From Campylobacterales bacterium (GTDB taxonomy: Bacteria; Campylobacterota; Campylobacteria; Campylobacterales; QNZT01), in NCBI GenBank assembly GCA_024278835.1, contig JAJRSK010000068.1:1-64000 (forward strand): a stretch of DNA of 64,000 bases. The letters run 5' to 3'. Positions 25,906 to 35,032 of this stretch are shown here, piece after piece. The notes below the pieces were generated by a model. It made no database searches. It was not told the origin of the DNA and saw only the letters and a program-made list of their open reading frames with translations. The number at the start of each line of letters is the position of its first letter. Within the stretch, counting starts at the first letter, position 1. The translations under genes and the position numbers were made by a program.

Positions 25906-26910
25906 ATGAGATACATAGATAAGAACTTAAACAATAAAAAGATTTTGATTACTGGTGGGGCAGGCTTCATCGGGAGTAATCTAGCCTTTTACTTTCAAGA
26001 AAATCACCCAGATGCAAAGGTGACGATAGTAGATATTTTTCGCAGTGAAGTGCGTTTTTCTAACGGCAACTTGAAGAGCTTTGGACACTTTAAAAATCTC
26101 CTAGGATTTCAAGGAGAAGTGAGACAAGGGGATATCAATGATCCTAAAGTGATAGAAAAGATAAAAGAAGAAGGATATGACTATATCTTTCATGAAGCGG
26201 CGATTTCTGACACGACAGTCCTTGATCAAGCTATCATGATAGAGACCAATGTCAATGCCTTTAAAGCTCTCTTGGATGTGGCGATGGAGAGTGGGGCTAC
26301 GATGATATATGCCTCCTCAGCTGCGACATATGGCAACGCCCCTTCTCCACAAACAGTAGGCAGGGAAGCGCCTGAAAATGTTTATGGTTTTTCTAAGCTT
26401 ATGATGGACAATATCGCGTATGATTATATGAAACAGTATCCTGATGACACTATCGTGGGACTTCGTTATTTTAATGTTTATGGTCCACGAGAGTATTTTA
26501 AAAACAGCACAGCATCGATGGTCTTACAGTTTGGACATCAAATCCTCTCAGGCAAATCGCCTAAGCTTTTTGAAGGCTCCGATAAGATACTGCGTGATTT
26601 TATCTACATAGAAGATGTTATCCAAGCCAATGTCAAAGCGATGGTGGCAGGAAAATCTGCTGTTTTTAATGTCGGTACAGGCAAGGCACGCGCATTTGAA
26701 GATATCCCAAATATCCTCCAAAAGCTTTATGCTACAAATCTAGCAAATGCTTATATCAAAAACCCCTACACGGCGTATCAAACTTTCACACAAGCTGATA
26801 TCGCTTCAACAAGAGAATCTTTGGGGTATGAACCACGCTTCTCTTTAGAAGAGGGTATCGCTGCTTATAAAGATGAGATTAAACGCATCTATGAGAGTGA
26901 GCTATCATGA
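25906..26910 (+). CDS. hldD: ADP-L-glycero-D-manno-heptose 6-epimerase
   Basis: A 334-residue short-chain dehydrogenase of the extended epimerase type. The NADP loop is ITGGAGFIGSN at about 15-25; the catalytic region shows YASSAATYG and YGFSKLMMD (Tyr-x3-Lys), and RYFNVYGPREYFK is the conserved third block. It makes the L-glycero heptose donor for the LOS inner core. Its last codons and stop (CTA TCA TGA) sit within a TATCATGATA copy that also holds the hldE start. Confidence 0.94.
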   Translation: MRYIDKNLNNKKILITGGAGFIGSNLAFYFQENHPDAKVTIVDIFRSEVRFSNGNLKSFGHFKNLLGFQGEVRQGDINDPKVIEKIKEEGYDYIFHEAAISDTTVLDQAIMIETNVNAFKALLDVAMESGATMIYASSAATYGNAPSPQTVGREAPENVYGFSKLMMDNIAYDYMKQYPDDTIVGLRYFNVYGPREYFKNSTASMVLQFGHQILSGKSPKLFEGSDKILRDFIYIEDVIQANVKAMVAGKSAVFNVGTGKARAFEDIPNILQKLYATNLANAYIKNPYTAYQTFTQADIASTRESLGYEPRFSLEEGIAAYKDEIKRIYESELS

Positions 26911-28328
26911 TAGAGCAATTTAGTAAAAAAACACCACGCATCTTGGTGGTGGGTGATTTGATGATTGACCACTATCTGTGGGGAAAATGTGAGCGTATCT
27001 CTCCTGAAGCACCTGTGCAAGTTTTGGATGTTGCGCGAGAAGAGAATTTACTAGGTGGGGCGGGGAATGTCCTCAATAATCTCTTAAGCCTAGGTGCCAC
27101 AGTGGGGGTATGTTCTGTCATTGGTGATGATGAGGGGGCTTTGTGGATAGATAAGCGCTTGGATGAGAGAGGGGTTATCAAAGAAGCCTTGCTTAAAGAT
27201 AAGGGGCGAAAAACGACTAAAAAGAGTCGTATCATTGCTCTTCATCAACAGATTATACGGGTGGATAAAGAGAATAGAGAGGATATCTCTGCTTCCTCAC
27301 AAGAAGCGATAGTAAAAAGCGTAAAAGCGATTTTAGGAGAGTATGATTTGCTACTTTTGTCTGATTATAAAAAGGGTGTTTTGACAGATACTTTGACAAA
27401 AGAGCTTATCATGATAGCCTCTACTAAAGATATACCGGTCTTTGCTGATCCCAAAGGAGATGATTATAGCAAATACAAAGGGGCGACACTCATCACGCCC
27501 AACAAAAAAGAGGCCTCTATCGCGACACATATTGAAATCAATAGTGAAAATGATTTAATTATGGCGGGAGAGAAGTTACACAATGATTTGGATTTAACTT
27601 ATGCCTTTATCACGCTTTCAGAAGAGGGGATGGCTATCTTCTCTAAAGAGGGCATGACCAAGATACCAACGGTGGCAAGGGAAGTCTTTGATGTCACAGG
27701 GGCAGGGGATACCGTCATCGCCTCTTTGGCCTTTGCCTATGTGCAAGAGAGTGACATCAAAGCGGCTGCACACTTTGCCAATGCGGCCGCAGCTGTTGCG
27801 GTGGGTAAAGTAGGCTCTGCGACGGTAACAGTTGAAGAGATAAGTGCCTATCATGATAGTCTATCTTCCAAGAAAGCACACAAAAAGATTCTTTCATGGC
27901 AAGAGCTAGAAGAGGCGCTCTCAAAGTTGGATAAAAAGATAGTCTTTACCAATGGCTGTTTTGATATCTTGCATGCGGGGCATGTGAAGTATTTAGAAGA
28001 GGCAAAAAGCTTTGGGGATCTGTTGGTGTTGGGATTAAACTCTGATGCTTCAGTTAAGAGGCTTAAGGGAGAGAGCAGACCGATAAATAGTCAAGACGAT
28101 AGGGCTGTGGTACTAGCGGGCTTAGAATCCGTAGATTTTGTCGTCGTGTTTGATGAAGATACCCCTTATGCACTTATCAAGCTTGTTAAGCCTGATGTGT
28201 TGGTTAAAGGGGGAGATTATGAAGGCAAAGAGGTGGTTGGATCAGATATCGCTAAAGAGACGCGACTGGTGCAGTTTGTAGAGGGAAAGAGTACCACAAA
28301 GATAATAGAGAGGGCACGGCTATCATGA
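26907..28328 (+). CDS. hldE: Bifunctional heptose-7-phosphate kinase / heptose-1-phosphate adenylyltransferase
   Basis: A 473-residue fusion. The N-terminal ribokinase-like domain (about 1-320) shows [18 protein letters not shown] and the anion-hole motif [11 protein letters not shown]; the C-terminal nucleotidyltransferase domain shows [16 protein letters not shown] and [14 protein letters not shown]. It performs steps two and four of ADP-heptose synthesis. Start overlaps hldD (ATGA inside TATCATGATA) and the stop overlaps gmhA in the near-copy TATCATGATG. Copies at 27407 and 27849 encode LIMIAS and AYHDS. Confidence 0.95.
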   Translation: MIEQFSKKTPRILVVGDLMIDHYLWGKCERISPEAPVQVLDVAREENLLGGAGNVLNNLLSLGATVGVCSVIGDDEGALWIDKRLDERGVIKEALLKDKGRKTTKKSRIIALHQQIIRVDKENREDISASSQEAIVKSVKAILGEYDLLLLSDYKKGVLTDTLTKELIMIASTKDIPVFADPKGDDYSKYKGATLITPNKKEASIATHIEINSENDLIMAGEKLHNDLDLTYAFITLSEEGMAIFSKEGMTKIPTVAREVFDVTGAGDTVIASLAFAYVQESDIKAAAHFANAAAAVAVGKVGSATVTVEEISAYHDSLSSKKAHKKILSWQELEEALSKLDKKIVFTNGCFDILHAGHVKYLEEAKSFGDLLVLGLNSDASVKRLKGESRPINSQDDRAVVLAGLESVDFVVVFDEDTPYALIKLVKPDVLVKGGDYEGKEVVGSDIAKETRLVQFVEGKSTTKIIERARLS

Positions 28329-28891
28329 TGGAGATGATTGAAAATGAGATGAGGGCACACCAAGAGGTTATTGCACGCTGTATGGAAGAGATACAAAACT
28401 ATATCTATACGGGCTGTATCCTCTCGATGGAGACGATGAAGGCGGGGAAAAAGATACTGATATTTGGCAATGGCGGTTCGGCCGCAGATGCACAACATAT
28501 CGCGGCGGAGTTGGTAGGGCGCTATAAAACAGAGCGTCGTGGATTACCTGCTATTGCGCTGACGACGGATACATCGGCATTGACGGCGATTGCCAATGAC
28601 TTTGGGTATAAGAGGGTTTTTGAGAGGCAAGTAGAGGCCTTAGCCAATGAGGGGGATTTGCTCATCGGACTCTCAACAAGTGGCAACTCTGCCAATGTCA
28701 ATCGTGCTTTAAAGCTTGGACGCGAGATGGGATGCAAGACGATAGGGCTCTCTGGTAAAGATGGTGGAAAGATGAATGGCTTTTGTGATTTAAATATCAT
28801 CGTACCCTCAGATGATACGCCACGGATTCAGGAGATGCATATCATGATAGGGCATATCTTGTGTCAGGCTGTGGATAGTACGATTGTGTGA
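28325..28891 (+). CDS. gmhA: Sedoheptulose-7-phosphate isomerase
   Basis: A 188-residue SIS-domain protein catalysing the first step to ADP-heptose. Signature [20 protein letters not shown] and the [13 protein letters not shown] segment are intact, with the C-terminal [10 protein letters not shown] helix, where the IMI is a TATCATGATA copy at 28840. Coupled to hldE by an ATGA overlap. Confidence 0.95.
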   Translation: MMEMIENEMRAHQEVIARCMEEIQNYIYTGCILSMETMKAGKKILIFGNGGSAADAQHIAAELVGRYKTERRGLPAIALTTDTSALTAIANDFGYKRVFERQVEALANEGDLLIGLSTSGNSANVNRALKLGREMGCKTIGLSGKDGGKMNGFCDLNIIVPSDDTPRIQEMHIMIGHILCQAVDSTIV

Positions 28892-28898
28892 ATTGTAG

Positions 28899-29939
28899 AT
28901 GCGACGATATCTGTTTTTTATATCGCAGGATTATAGTTTTGCTGTTTTGAGACCATTACAGCGTGCTATTATAGAGAGAGGAGATGAAGTACGATGGTTT
29001 TTATATGGAAAAGAGGTTTCATACGATACGTTATCTCCTCATGAATCTCTCTTTTCCACTATAGAAGAAGTTATTGCGTATAACCCTGATGCCGTCTTTG
29101 TTCCTGGTAATGTTGTCCCCTCTTTTATTCCTGGTTTAAAAGTGGAAGTTTTTCATGGCTTGCCGAGTAGAAAAGCCAAAAAGAGTGGGCAATTGTATCA
29201 TTATATCATTCGTGGGATGTTTGATTTATATTGTACCCAAGGACCAGAATCAACAGCCAAGTTTCAAGAGTTAGCCGCACAATATCAATATTTTGTTGTG
29301 CAAGAGACAGGGTGGTCTAAATTGGATCCTCTATTTAAAAATCTGCATAGCAAGCAACAACAGAAGAGAAAAACCATCTTTTTTGCATCTACATTTAGTC
29401 CTCGTTTTTCAAAAGCTGAGACTCTATACCCACTGCTTGTGCATATGATGAAAAAATATGATTTTAACTGGTATATCACCTTGCATCCCAAAATGCGACA
29501 TGATATCGTTGCGCGCTATCGTGCAATTTCATTGCCTAATGTGAAGTTTGTTGAATCCACCAATTTAACAGAAGCTTTTATAGAGTCGGATATGATGCTT
29601 TGTGACACCTCCTCAATTATTTATGAGTTTATGACACAATTAAAACCAGTTGTGACTTTTCAAACACAACAAGAAGAGGCTTCCATTATCAATGTGACTG
29701 AGTTGGGAGTTTTAGAGCAGACTATCATAGATACTTTGCAAAACCCAGAGAGAAAATTAGTAGAGATAAAAGAGCATGTAGCGCGATTTCACCCCTATCA
29801 TGATGGACATTCCTCACAGCGTGTATTAGATGCAGTAGAAGCGATGCTTCTAGGTAAAATAAAAGCTAAAAAGTCTAAACCATTCAATTTTTTAAGAAAT
29901 TTAAAATTACGAAAAGAGCTTGGGTATTGGAAGTTTTAA
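28899..29939 (+). CDS. CDP-glycerol glycerophosphotransferase-like protein (TagF/TagB fold)
   Basis: A 346-residue GT-B type protein resembling teichoic acid glycerophosphotransferases: VEVFHGLPSRKAKKSG near 95, ETGWSKLDPLF, YITLHPKMR and the ESDMMLCDTSSIIYEFMTQLKPVV block with the conserved D-T/S-S motif. In Gram-negatives such proteins may decorate LOS or capsule with polyol phosphate. It follows gmhA by 7 bp, so it belongs to the heptose operon and probably modifies the LOS core; the exact donor is unknown. Converges with the next gene with a 4-bp overlap. Confidence 0.75.
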   Translation: MRRYLFFISQDYSFAVLRPLQRAIIERGDEVRWFLYGKEVSYDTLSPHESLFSTIEEVIAYNPDAVFVPGNVVPSFIPGLKVEVFHGLPSRKAKKSGQLYHYIIRGMFDLYCTQGPESTAKFQELAAQYQYFVVQETGWSKLDPLFKNLHSKQQQKRKTIFFASTFSPRFSKAETLYPLLVHMMKKYDFNWYITLHPKMRHDIVARYRAISLPNVKFVESTNLTEAFIESDMMLCDTSSIIYEFMTQLKPVVTFQTQQEEASIINVTELGVLEQTIIDTLQNPERKLVEIKEHVARFHPYHDGHSSQRVLDAVEAMLLGKIKAKKSKPFNFLRNLKLRKELGYWKF

Positions 29940-30685
29940 GTGCGTGAGTTTTGGCAATTGATAAATTGTTTAAGATACTTATAAAATCTTCGGTTTGCAT
30001 TTGAGATAGAGAGGGTAAATCCTACCCAGCCATTTAAAAAGTAGAATCTGAGAAAATAACTTTGGATAAAGGCAAAAAAAGCCTTTGCAATTACAATAGT
30101 AAAAAAACATGTCTTTTTATTATCTGCCCCTAAATCAGTATATTTAATCATTTTAGTGAGTGTCTGATTGATATTGGTGATATTTAAGTGTTTAAACTCC
30201 CCTGCTATTTTTATCTGAGGATATCCTTTGTGGGGTATAATTTTTTCATGTACGAGGTTGTCGTTAAATTGACTTACTTTTTTATTATAAAGTCGGACAA
30301 TATAATCTTGACTGACAGTTTTTTTGCCTAAAAAGTAATTTCTCCTTTTTAAAATAAATTGGGTGTAAGGCGAACTATAATCTTGAGATGCTATTTCATC
30401 GATAAGGTGTGGGTTTAAAACCTCATCGCTATCCAATGAGAGAATCCAATCATTTTTAGCATAAGAGGCAGCGATATTTTTTGTTTTTCCAAAACCCTGA
30501 AATGTTCCTTTGATGATAGTTGTATTAGAAAATTGTGAAGCAATCGCTTCGGTTTGATCACTAGAGTCATTTAAATATACAACAACATCTTCAAATCTAT
30601 CAAGTGCATTGAGACATTCTCTAAGCGTTTCTTGTGCATTTTTTGCCACGATGACAACTGATATGTTCTTAATCAACAACTTCAA
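29936..30685 (-). CDS. Family 2 glycosyltransferase, WaaE/KdtX-like
   Basis: A 249-residue GT-A transferase: ISVVIVAKNAQETLRECLNAL at the N terminus, GFGKTKNIAASYA, and the DxD-type motif WILSLDSDEVLNP. It matches the WaaE branch, which adds glucose to heptose I of the LPS core. One hydrophobic C-terminal segment (FFTIVIAKAFFAFIQSYFL) may bind the membrane. Last gene of the minus-strand LOS operon; its start overlaps the kinase gene. Confidence 0.82.
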   Translation of the reverse strand: MKLLIKNISVVIVAKNAQETLRECLNALDRFEDVVVYLNDSSDQTEAIASQFSNTTIIKGTFQGFGKTKNIAASYAKNDWILSLDSDEVLNPHLIDEIASQDYSSPYTQFILKRRNYFLGKKTVSQDYIVRLYNKKVSQFNDNLVHEKIIPHKGYPQIKIAGEFKHLNITNINQTLTKMIKYTDLGADNKKTCFFTIVIAKAFFAFIQSYFLRFYFLNGWVGFTLSISNANRRFYKYLKQFINCQNSRT

Positions 30686-31397
30686 TTCCTTTTAATCTTT
30701 TTTTGAAATTTTTTTTGTTTTTATGGTGTTGAGACGCTTTTTGTGCAATGGTGTAAGCCTTTTGAAACTCTAAATTAGCATATTTTGCATAAGCTAGGAT
30801 AATGATTTTTAAATCTTCATCTTTCGCCCATAATTTAGCAAAATTTTCTAATCTCTCTTTTGTACTTAATTTTTTAAATTGCATTCTATTGACATCGACA
30901 ATTTTAAAAAGATAATGGTTCGCTTTTTTTTGTATTAAAATATTTCCAGGTGAATAATCAAGGTGTTTAATGCCCTTTTCATGTAAGGTGTAGCTAAAGT
31001 GTGCAAACGCTTTAAAAATAGATTCTTTATCTTTAAAGTGTGAGGTAGTTAAAACTTCCCGAATTGTAAAATCATAAATAAAATGCTCACTTATATAGAA
31101 GCTATGACTTATAAGTCCATACCTTCTGTACTCGATATATCCCACGGGGCTAGGTGTAAAAGTGGCAAGCTTTAGACTATTATGAAAAGATTTTTTTGCT
31201 TTGGATGCACGGAAAAAGGTATAAGCTATTTTGTTGATAAAATGGGGCACTTTAAAGGATTTTACCACAAAGTTATCGATGATTTTTATCTCGTTTCGTG
31301 CTTTATGGATACTCTGGTCTGCTTGGTTAAAGTGAGATTTTATCTTTAGCAGAAACTCTTTTTTATCATGATAGTGAGGGGCTATCTCATATCTCAT
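30669..31397 (-). CDS. LPS core kinase-like protein (WaaP/KdkA family)
   Basis: A 242-residue protein with a small protein-kinase-like fold. The catalytic loop is KHLDYSPGNILIQKK and the metal-binding segment FKIVDVNRMQF, as in WaaP/KdkA/InaA proteins that phosphorylate heptose or Kdo. The N-terminal lobe (NFVVKSFKVP) carries the candidate ATP lysine. An HYHD tetrapeptide near residue 9 comes from a TATCATGATA copy. Position between the ligase and a core glycosyltransferase supports a core phosphorylation role; the sugar acceptor is not determined. Confidence 0.77.
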   Translation of the reverse strand: MRYEIAPHYHDKKEFLLKIKSHFNQADQSIHKARNEIKIIDNFVVKSFKVPHFINKIAYTFFRASKAKKSFHNSLKLATFTPSPVGYIEYRRYGLISHSFYISEHFIYDFTIREVLTTSHFKDKESIFKAFAHFSYTLHEKGIKHLDYSPGNILIQKKANHYLFKIVDVNRMQFKKLSTKERLENFAKLWAKDEDLKIIILAYAKYANLEFQKAYTIAQKASQHHKNKKNFKKRLKGIEVVD

Positions 31398-32037
31398 CTT
31401 TTTTCTCCTCTAAAAGTATTACACTTGAGATTAGGGCAAAGAGTGCTAAGGTAAACATCTTTCTAAAAGGAACATCTAAAAAAGATGCAAGCAAGAAGAC
31501 TAAGATAAAAAGCATTTTGCTGTGTGCTATGGCAGGATTTTTATTGTTCGTCTTTGCCAAGGCATAAAAGATGTTGAGAAATAGTAAAAGTCCTACGATA
31601 CCCAACTGTGCTGTTATTTCAATATATTGGGCGTGGTAGTAGCCTATGAGATCTTTGATGCTACAGTTAGAAAATGTTTTATGTGCATTCATGCGCTCTT
31701 GTAGATAGATGAGATGGTCTTGAGTTCCCATGCCTAAAATTGGTTCTTTTTCAAAGACTTCAGCGGCAATTTTCCATGTGATAATACGCCCACCAAGTGA
31801 GGTACAATAATTTTTGTGGGTCAAATTTTGGATATCACTTTGTGCAATATCCAAACGCTTATGAAATCTTGGATTATGCTGATAGAGAGTGACAAGCAAG
31901 AGTGCGATGAGGGCAATAAGCGCCAAAATATAACGGTATTTAAGCTTGCTATAGAGTATCATGATAGCAAGTAAACCGACAAGATAGATACTTTGTCCCG
32001 TGCGACTAATGCCTAAAAAGAGAACAAGGGCTATCAT
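31387..32037 (-). CDS. O-antigen ligase-like protein, C-terminal half (split WaaL)
   Basis: A 216-residue membrane protein holding the second half of a WaaL/Wzy-type protein: the SRTGQ segment that opens the C-terminal part of the family, several helices, the large periplasmic loop with GMGTQDHLIYLQERM and YYHAQYIEITAQLGIVGLL (the conserved H-x-x-Y/L region), and final helices. It begins at an ATG inside TATCATGATA, overlapping the stop of the N-terminal half. The two halves join in family order, with the reading frame shifted by -1 at the junction. It may be a recent frameshift or a stable two-chain ligase made by coupled translation. Confidence 0.75.
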   Translation of the reverse strand: MIALVLFLGISRTGQSIYLVGLLAIMILYSKLKYRYILALIALIALLLVTLYQHNPRFHKRLDIAQSDIQNLTHKNYCTSLGGRIITWKIAAEVFEKEPILGMGTQDHLIYLQERMNAHKTFSNCSIKDLIGYYHAQYIEITAQLGIVGLLLFLNIFYALAKTNNKNPAIAHSKMLFILVFLLASFLDVPFRKMFTLALFALISSVILLEEKKDEI

Positions 32038-32594
32038 GATAGAGTATACAATAAAAGTGATTTCAAGCTCAGTCGTTTCTCTTGCTTGGCAAGTACTATC
32101 GTCATCAAACCGGAAAATGCCAAAAAGATACTATAAATTGTATGCCACATATGGACAGAGAGGCTTTTGGTATTGACTTCATGAAAGTCATACAGTTGAA
32201 AATAGACCGCAAGAGATTGTAAGAGAGATATGCCTAAACCTGCTAAAAATGCGTAGAGTAAATCTCTATATCTATCACTTTCAAAAGAGGTATAGAGGAT
32301 AGGAATGATAAGAAAATAGATATATTTAAAGTCATAAACAATGGCTTCTTGGTAGTTTTTAGGCTCTATCCAGAGGTAGCTTATCGTCATATAAGTACAA
32401 AAAAGCAGTAAAGAGAGAAGGAACTTTTGTCTGATTATTTGCTGATATTTAGCTTTAAAATCTCCCTCTAAAAGCCACAATATAAGAAGCATAAAACCAG
32501 AGATATTGATACCTGCACGAGAGAGCGTCGTGCTAAAGGCAAAGCATATTGCAAAAAAATAGAGTGCTTTTTTGAGATAAGGTTTTGCTATCAT
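32034..32594 (-). CDS. O-antigen ligase-like protein, N-terminal half (split WaaL)
   Basis: A 186-residue protein of five or six membrane helices (ALYFFAICFAFSTTLSRAGIN, FLLSLLLFCTYMTISYLW, YLIIPILYT and so on) that corresponds to the first half of WaaL-type ligases, and ends YTLS where a full protein would run on into the next helix. Stop and next start share a TATCATGATA copy at 32032; its own start shares the copy at 32589 with the waaF stop. Alone it lacks the catalytic periplasmic loop. Confidence 0.72.
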   Translation of the reverse strand: MIAKPYLKKALYFFAICFAFSTTLSRAGINISGFMLLILWLLEGDFKAKYQQIIRQKFLLSLLLFCTYMTISYLWIEPKNYQEAIVYDFKYIYFLIIPILYTSFESDRYRDLLYAFLAGLGISLLQSLAVYFQLYDFHEVNTKSLSVHMWHTIYSIFLAFSGLMTIVLAKQEKRLSLKSLLLYTLS

Positions 32595-33538
32595 GATAGT
32601 CTATTTTGAATTTCATTTAAAATCATCTCTTCCCCAATAGCGGCAATTTGTGCACTATCTTTGATAAGAGACTCCCCTGCATAGAGATAAGAACCAAAAT
32701 CGACTTTTGGCTTGACGATACTAAAAGGGCTCGTTCCTTGTCCTAGCAGGGTAATAAAGGGTGTCTGCGTAGCAGCAGCTATATGTATGGCAGAGGTATC
32801 TATACTTACCAATAAATCAACACTTGCAATGACATCGATAAATTGGGCAATGGTGGTTTTTGATGTTAAATCTATTGCATCTGGCATATATTTGGCAAAT
32901 TGCGCATTACTCGCTTTGTCATGCTTGTCCCCGAGCAAGAGGATTTGATAGGGAAGTTGCTGGAGTTGTTTGCAGAGTGATATGGCTTTGTCATGCGGGT
33001 AGCCTCTATCTCCTTTATCACTACCTAATACAAGGGCAATAGTCGGGGTAGATGTTTTGGTATAGAGGGTCTGTGCTTGAACAAATAGCTTGGTAGGAGG
33101 GAGTATTTCATAGATATCTCCTAGGTAGGCATTGACTAAATGTGCATAGTGGTTGCTATAGTGTCGTGCTCGATTTATCTTGGGTGCAAAATCTAGAAAT
33201 ATTTCTCGTCCGCCATTTTTATAGCCAATGAGAGTATCTATCTTGGCAGATTTAAAGAGTAGAGCAGCAGAGAGAGCATTATGGAAGAGTATGCCCAAAT
33301 CATAATGGTTTTTGCGTAGTTTTTTCACTAAAGTCCATGATTTTTGAACGCGATTTTTACCTCTTGTATCATCTATGAATATCTCTTTTATAGGATATCC
33401 TCGAAAAAGATCTTTGCAGTGGGCAGGCGTAACAACGCTAAACTCTGCCTCTTTATAGTGCTTTTGTAACAACAGCAGGGTAGGCATCATCATGACAGTG
33501 TCACCAATAAAGTTAGGAGTCTTGATGATGATTTTCAT
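32591..33538 (-). CDS. waaF: ADP-heptose:LOS heptosyltransferase II-like (GT9)
   Basis: A 315-residue GT9 enzyme. KTPNFIGDTVMMMPTL is the N-terminal acceptor motif of WaaF, VLGSDKGDRGYP and SVDLLVSIDTSAIHIAAA the donor-side blocks, and ITLLGQGTSPF the conserved tail. It adds the second heptose to the inner core. The DTVMMMP form favours WaaF over WaaC, and a clear WaaC is encoded at the other end of the same operon. Confidence 0.85.
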   Translation of the reverse strand: MKIIIKTPNFIGDTVMMMPTLLLLQKHYKEAEFSVVTPAHCKDLFRGYPIKEIFIDDTRGKNRVQKSWTLVKKLRKNHYDLGILFHNALSAALLFKSAKIDTLIGYKNGGREIFLDFAPKINRARHYSNHYAHLVNAYLGDIYEILPPTKLFVQAQTLYTKTSTPTIALVLGSDKGDRGYPHDKAISLCKQLQQLPYQILLLGDKHDKASNAQFAKYMPDAIDLTSKTTIAQFIDVIASVDLLVSIDTSAIHIAAATQTPFITLLGQGTSPFSIVKPKVDFGSYLYAGESLIKDSAQIAAIGEEMILNEIQNRLS

Positions 33539-33611
33539 AAGCTTACTATAGCATTTTGAAGGTTAAAAGTAGACTTCTGAGGTGGAGGTTTTTGTAGAGG
33601 GTTTTATAGTG

Positions 33612-34787
33612 CTACTTTAAAAATTGACTATTTTGGGTTAATATCTCTGTCAAGATGGTATTTATTGGTTTTTTTGATTTCTCTTTTAATAGATGATAAG
33701 TCTCCGTATCTCTCACTTCATGATTAAAAATTTCATTGGGTAAGTTTGAGTAGATATAGGTCCCTTGCTTGGTCACAATAGCATTTTTATTCCATTTGGC
33801 GACATAACAGTACGCTCTTTGGTAGTTTTTATCTAGTAAGTTGTTGCCGCAGGAGTAGTCTGAAGGGGGATTTTCCAGACCCAACAGTGTTAGTATCGTG
33901 GCAGGAAAGTCAAGATGCGAGGTCATTTTGTGGATAATTTTATGTGGGGTATCTGGAAGCTTGAGGATAAAGGGTGAATTGATTTGTGCTTTTGAAAAGG
34001 CTGAGTTGTGTCCAAAAAAACCATACTCAAAAAACTCTTCCCCATGGTCTGAACTAAAGAGTATAATGGCATCTTTGTAAAGTCCCTTTTTCTTGATAGC
34101 ATCAAGCATATCTCCAAAGAGTTTATCATCATAATAGATGGCATTTTTATAACTGTTTTTAAATTTTTCACTATTTTTTCTCTTAATTGTCAGATAATTT
34201 AATCCTCCGTTTCCTGCATTGGGTTTGAATTTGTCATATGATTTTGGATAAGAGTATCCATGAGGTGCATCTAAAAAAACAAAGCTAAAGAGAGGTTTGC
34301 TGCTATCGGCTTTTGCTATCCACTCTATAAATTGCGCACTGCTTTGTGCATCTTTTTGGTAGGGTTCACCCTCAAAATTATCCACAATGGAGTCATTGAC
34401 GCCAGAATAGACGGTCTGTTTAAACTCTGGCCATTGGGTGTTGGTGCTAGAGATGATTTTTATGTGATACTGTTTCTCTTTTAAGACTTGAAAAAAAACA
34501 GGCTCTTTTGCTGCGTGTAAAAAGTTAAACCAGTAGGTAGCATTGAGTCCATAAAAGAAAGAAAATATACCAAAGCGGGTGGCATCCCCTCCTGAGATAT
34601 GGTTTTGAAAATTGAGGGCATCTTTAGAAAAGTGCGTAATATTAGGTGCTGTCTCTTTATTTAAAATAGAGTTTCGTGCTGCATCAAACATAAAGATAAA
34701 GATATGCGGCGAGGGGCTATCTGCTTTAATCTTGATGGGAGATAGGGGGTAGTGGACTTTAGAATTTTTTGAGGCACCAACTAACAT
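33612..34787 (-). CDS. Truncated YejM/PbgA-like sulfatase-fold protein, probably a pseudogene
   Basis: The remaining part is the alkaline-phosphatase-like domain: PHIFIFMFDAARNSI, GGDATRFGIFSFFYGLNATY (very like the YejM block), and LFSSDHGEEFFEYGFFGHNSAF. Family members start with about five membrane helices and a linker; here the reading frame runs instead into the 259-bp inverted-repeat element, and the track start at 34862 is a TTG within it. The only ATG (34787) lies in the terminal repeat. So the membrane domain has been lost, apparently with the element's arrival. A soluble fragment could still be made from 34787. YejM proteins govern LPS or cardiolipin levels, which fits this LOS locus. 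Confidence 0.7.
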   Translation of the reverse strand: MLVGASKNSKVHYPLSPIKIKADSPSPHIFIFMFDAARNSILNKETAPNITHFSKDALNFQNHISGGDATRFGIFSFFYGLNATYWFNFLHAAKEPVFFQVLKEKQYHIKIISSTNTQWPEFKQTVYSGVNDSIVDNFEGEPYQKDAQSSAQFIEWIAKADSSKPLFSFVFLDAPHGYSYPKSYDKFKPNAGNGGLNYLTIKRKNSEKFKNSYKNAIYYDDKLFGDMLDAIKKKGLYKDAIILFSSDHGEEFFEYGFFGHNSAFSKAQINSPFILKLPDTPHKIIHKMTSHLDFPATILTLLGLENPPSDYSCGNNLLDKNYQRAYCYVAKWNKNAIVTKQGTYIYSNLPNEIFNHEVRDTETYHLLKEKSKKPINTILTEILTQNSQFLK

Positions 34788-35032
34788 AGTCCAACTTTGA
34801 GAGAACGAGAAGGAGTGAGATGTGAGTAGAGAAATGTGAAGGACTCCCCGTAGGGAATGCAAACATTTATCTGCACACAGATCGCTTCTTCTCGTTCTCC
34901 CCGAAGGGTGCGTCGATTTCGCCCATAGGACTGCGTTGGATTTTATTGAATTCGCTATGGCGAGTCCTGCAAAAATCCGCCTTGCCTATGAACGAAATCG
35001 ACGCATCAAAGATGAACTATGTTAGTTGGTGC
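34774..35032. mobile_element. 259-bp MITE-like element between the sulfatase and glycosidase-like genes
   Basis: Terminal inverted repeats of 27 bp with two mismatches (34774-34800 and 35006-35032, beginning GCACCAACTAACATAGT). Inner pairs: GAGAACGAGAAG at 34801-34812 with 34888-34899, and GCGTCGATTTCG at 34910-34921 with 34993-35004, followed by CATAGG with CCTATG. No ORF. No certain target duplication. The last four residues of the upstream gene (HQLT) and the surviving 5' end of the sulfatase gene lie in the element, so both neighbours were altered by the insertion. It shares AGTCCTGCAA and CCGAAGGG with the element at 6111-6380. Confidence 0.75.

Noticed and set aside
34788-34862. Extended start of the sulfatase ORF at 34862
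   Set aside because: The start is a TTG inside the inverted-repeat element, and the extra residues do not form the expected membrane domain.
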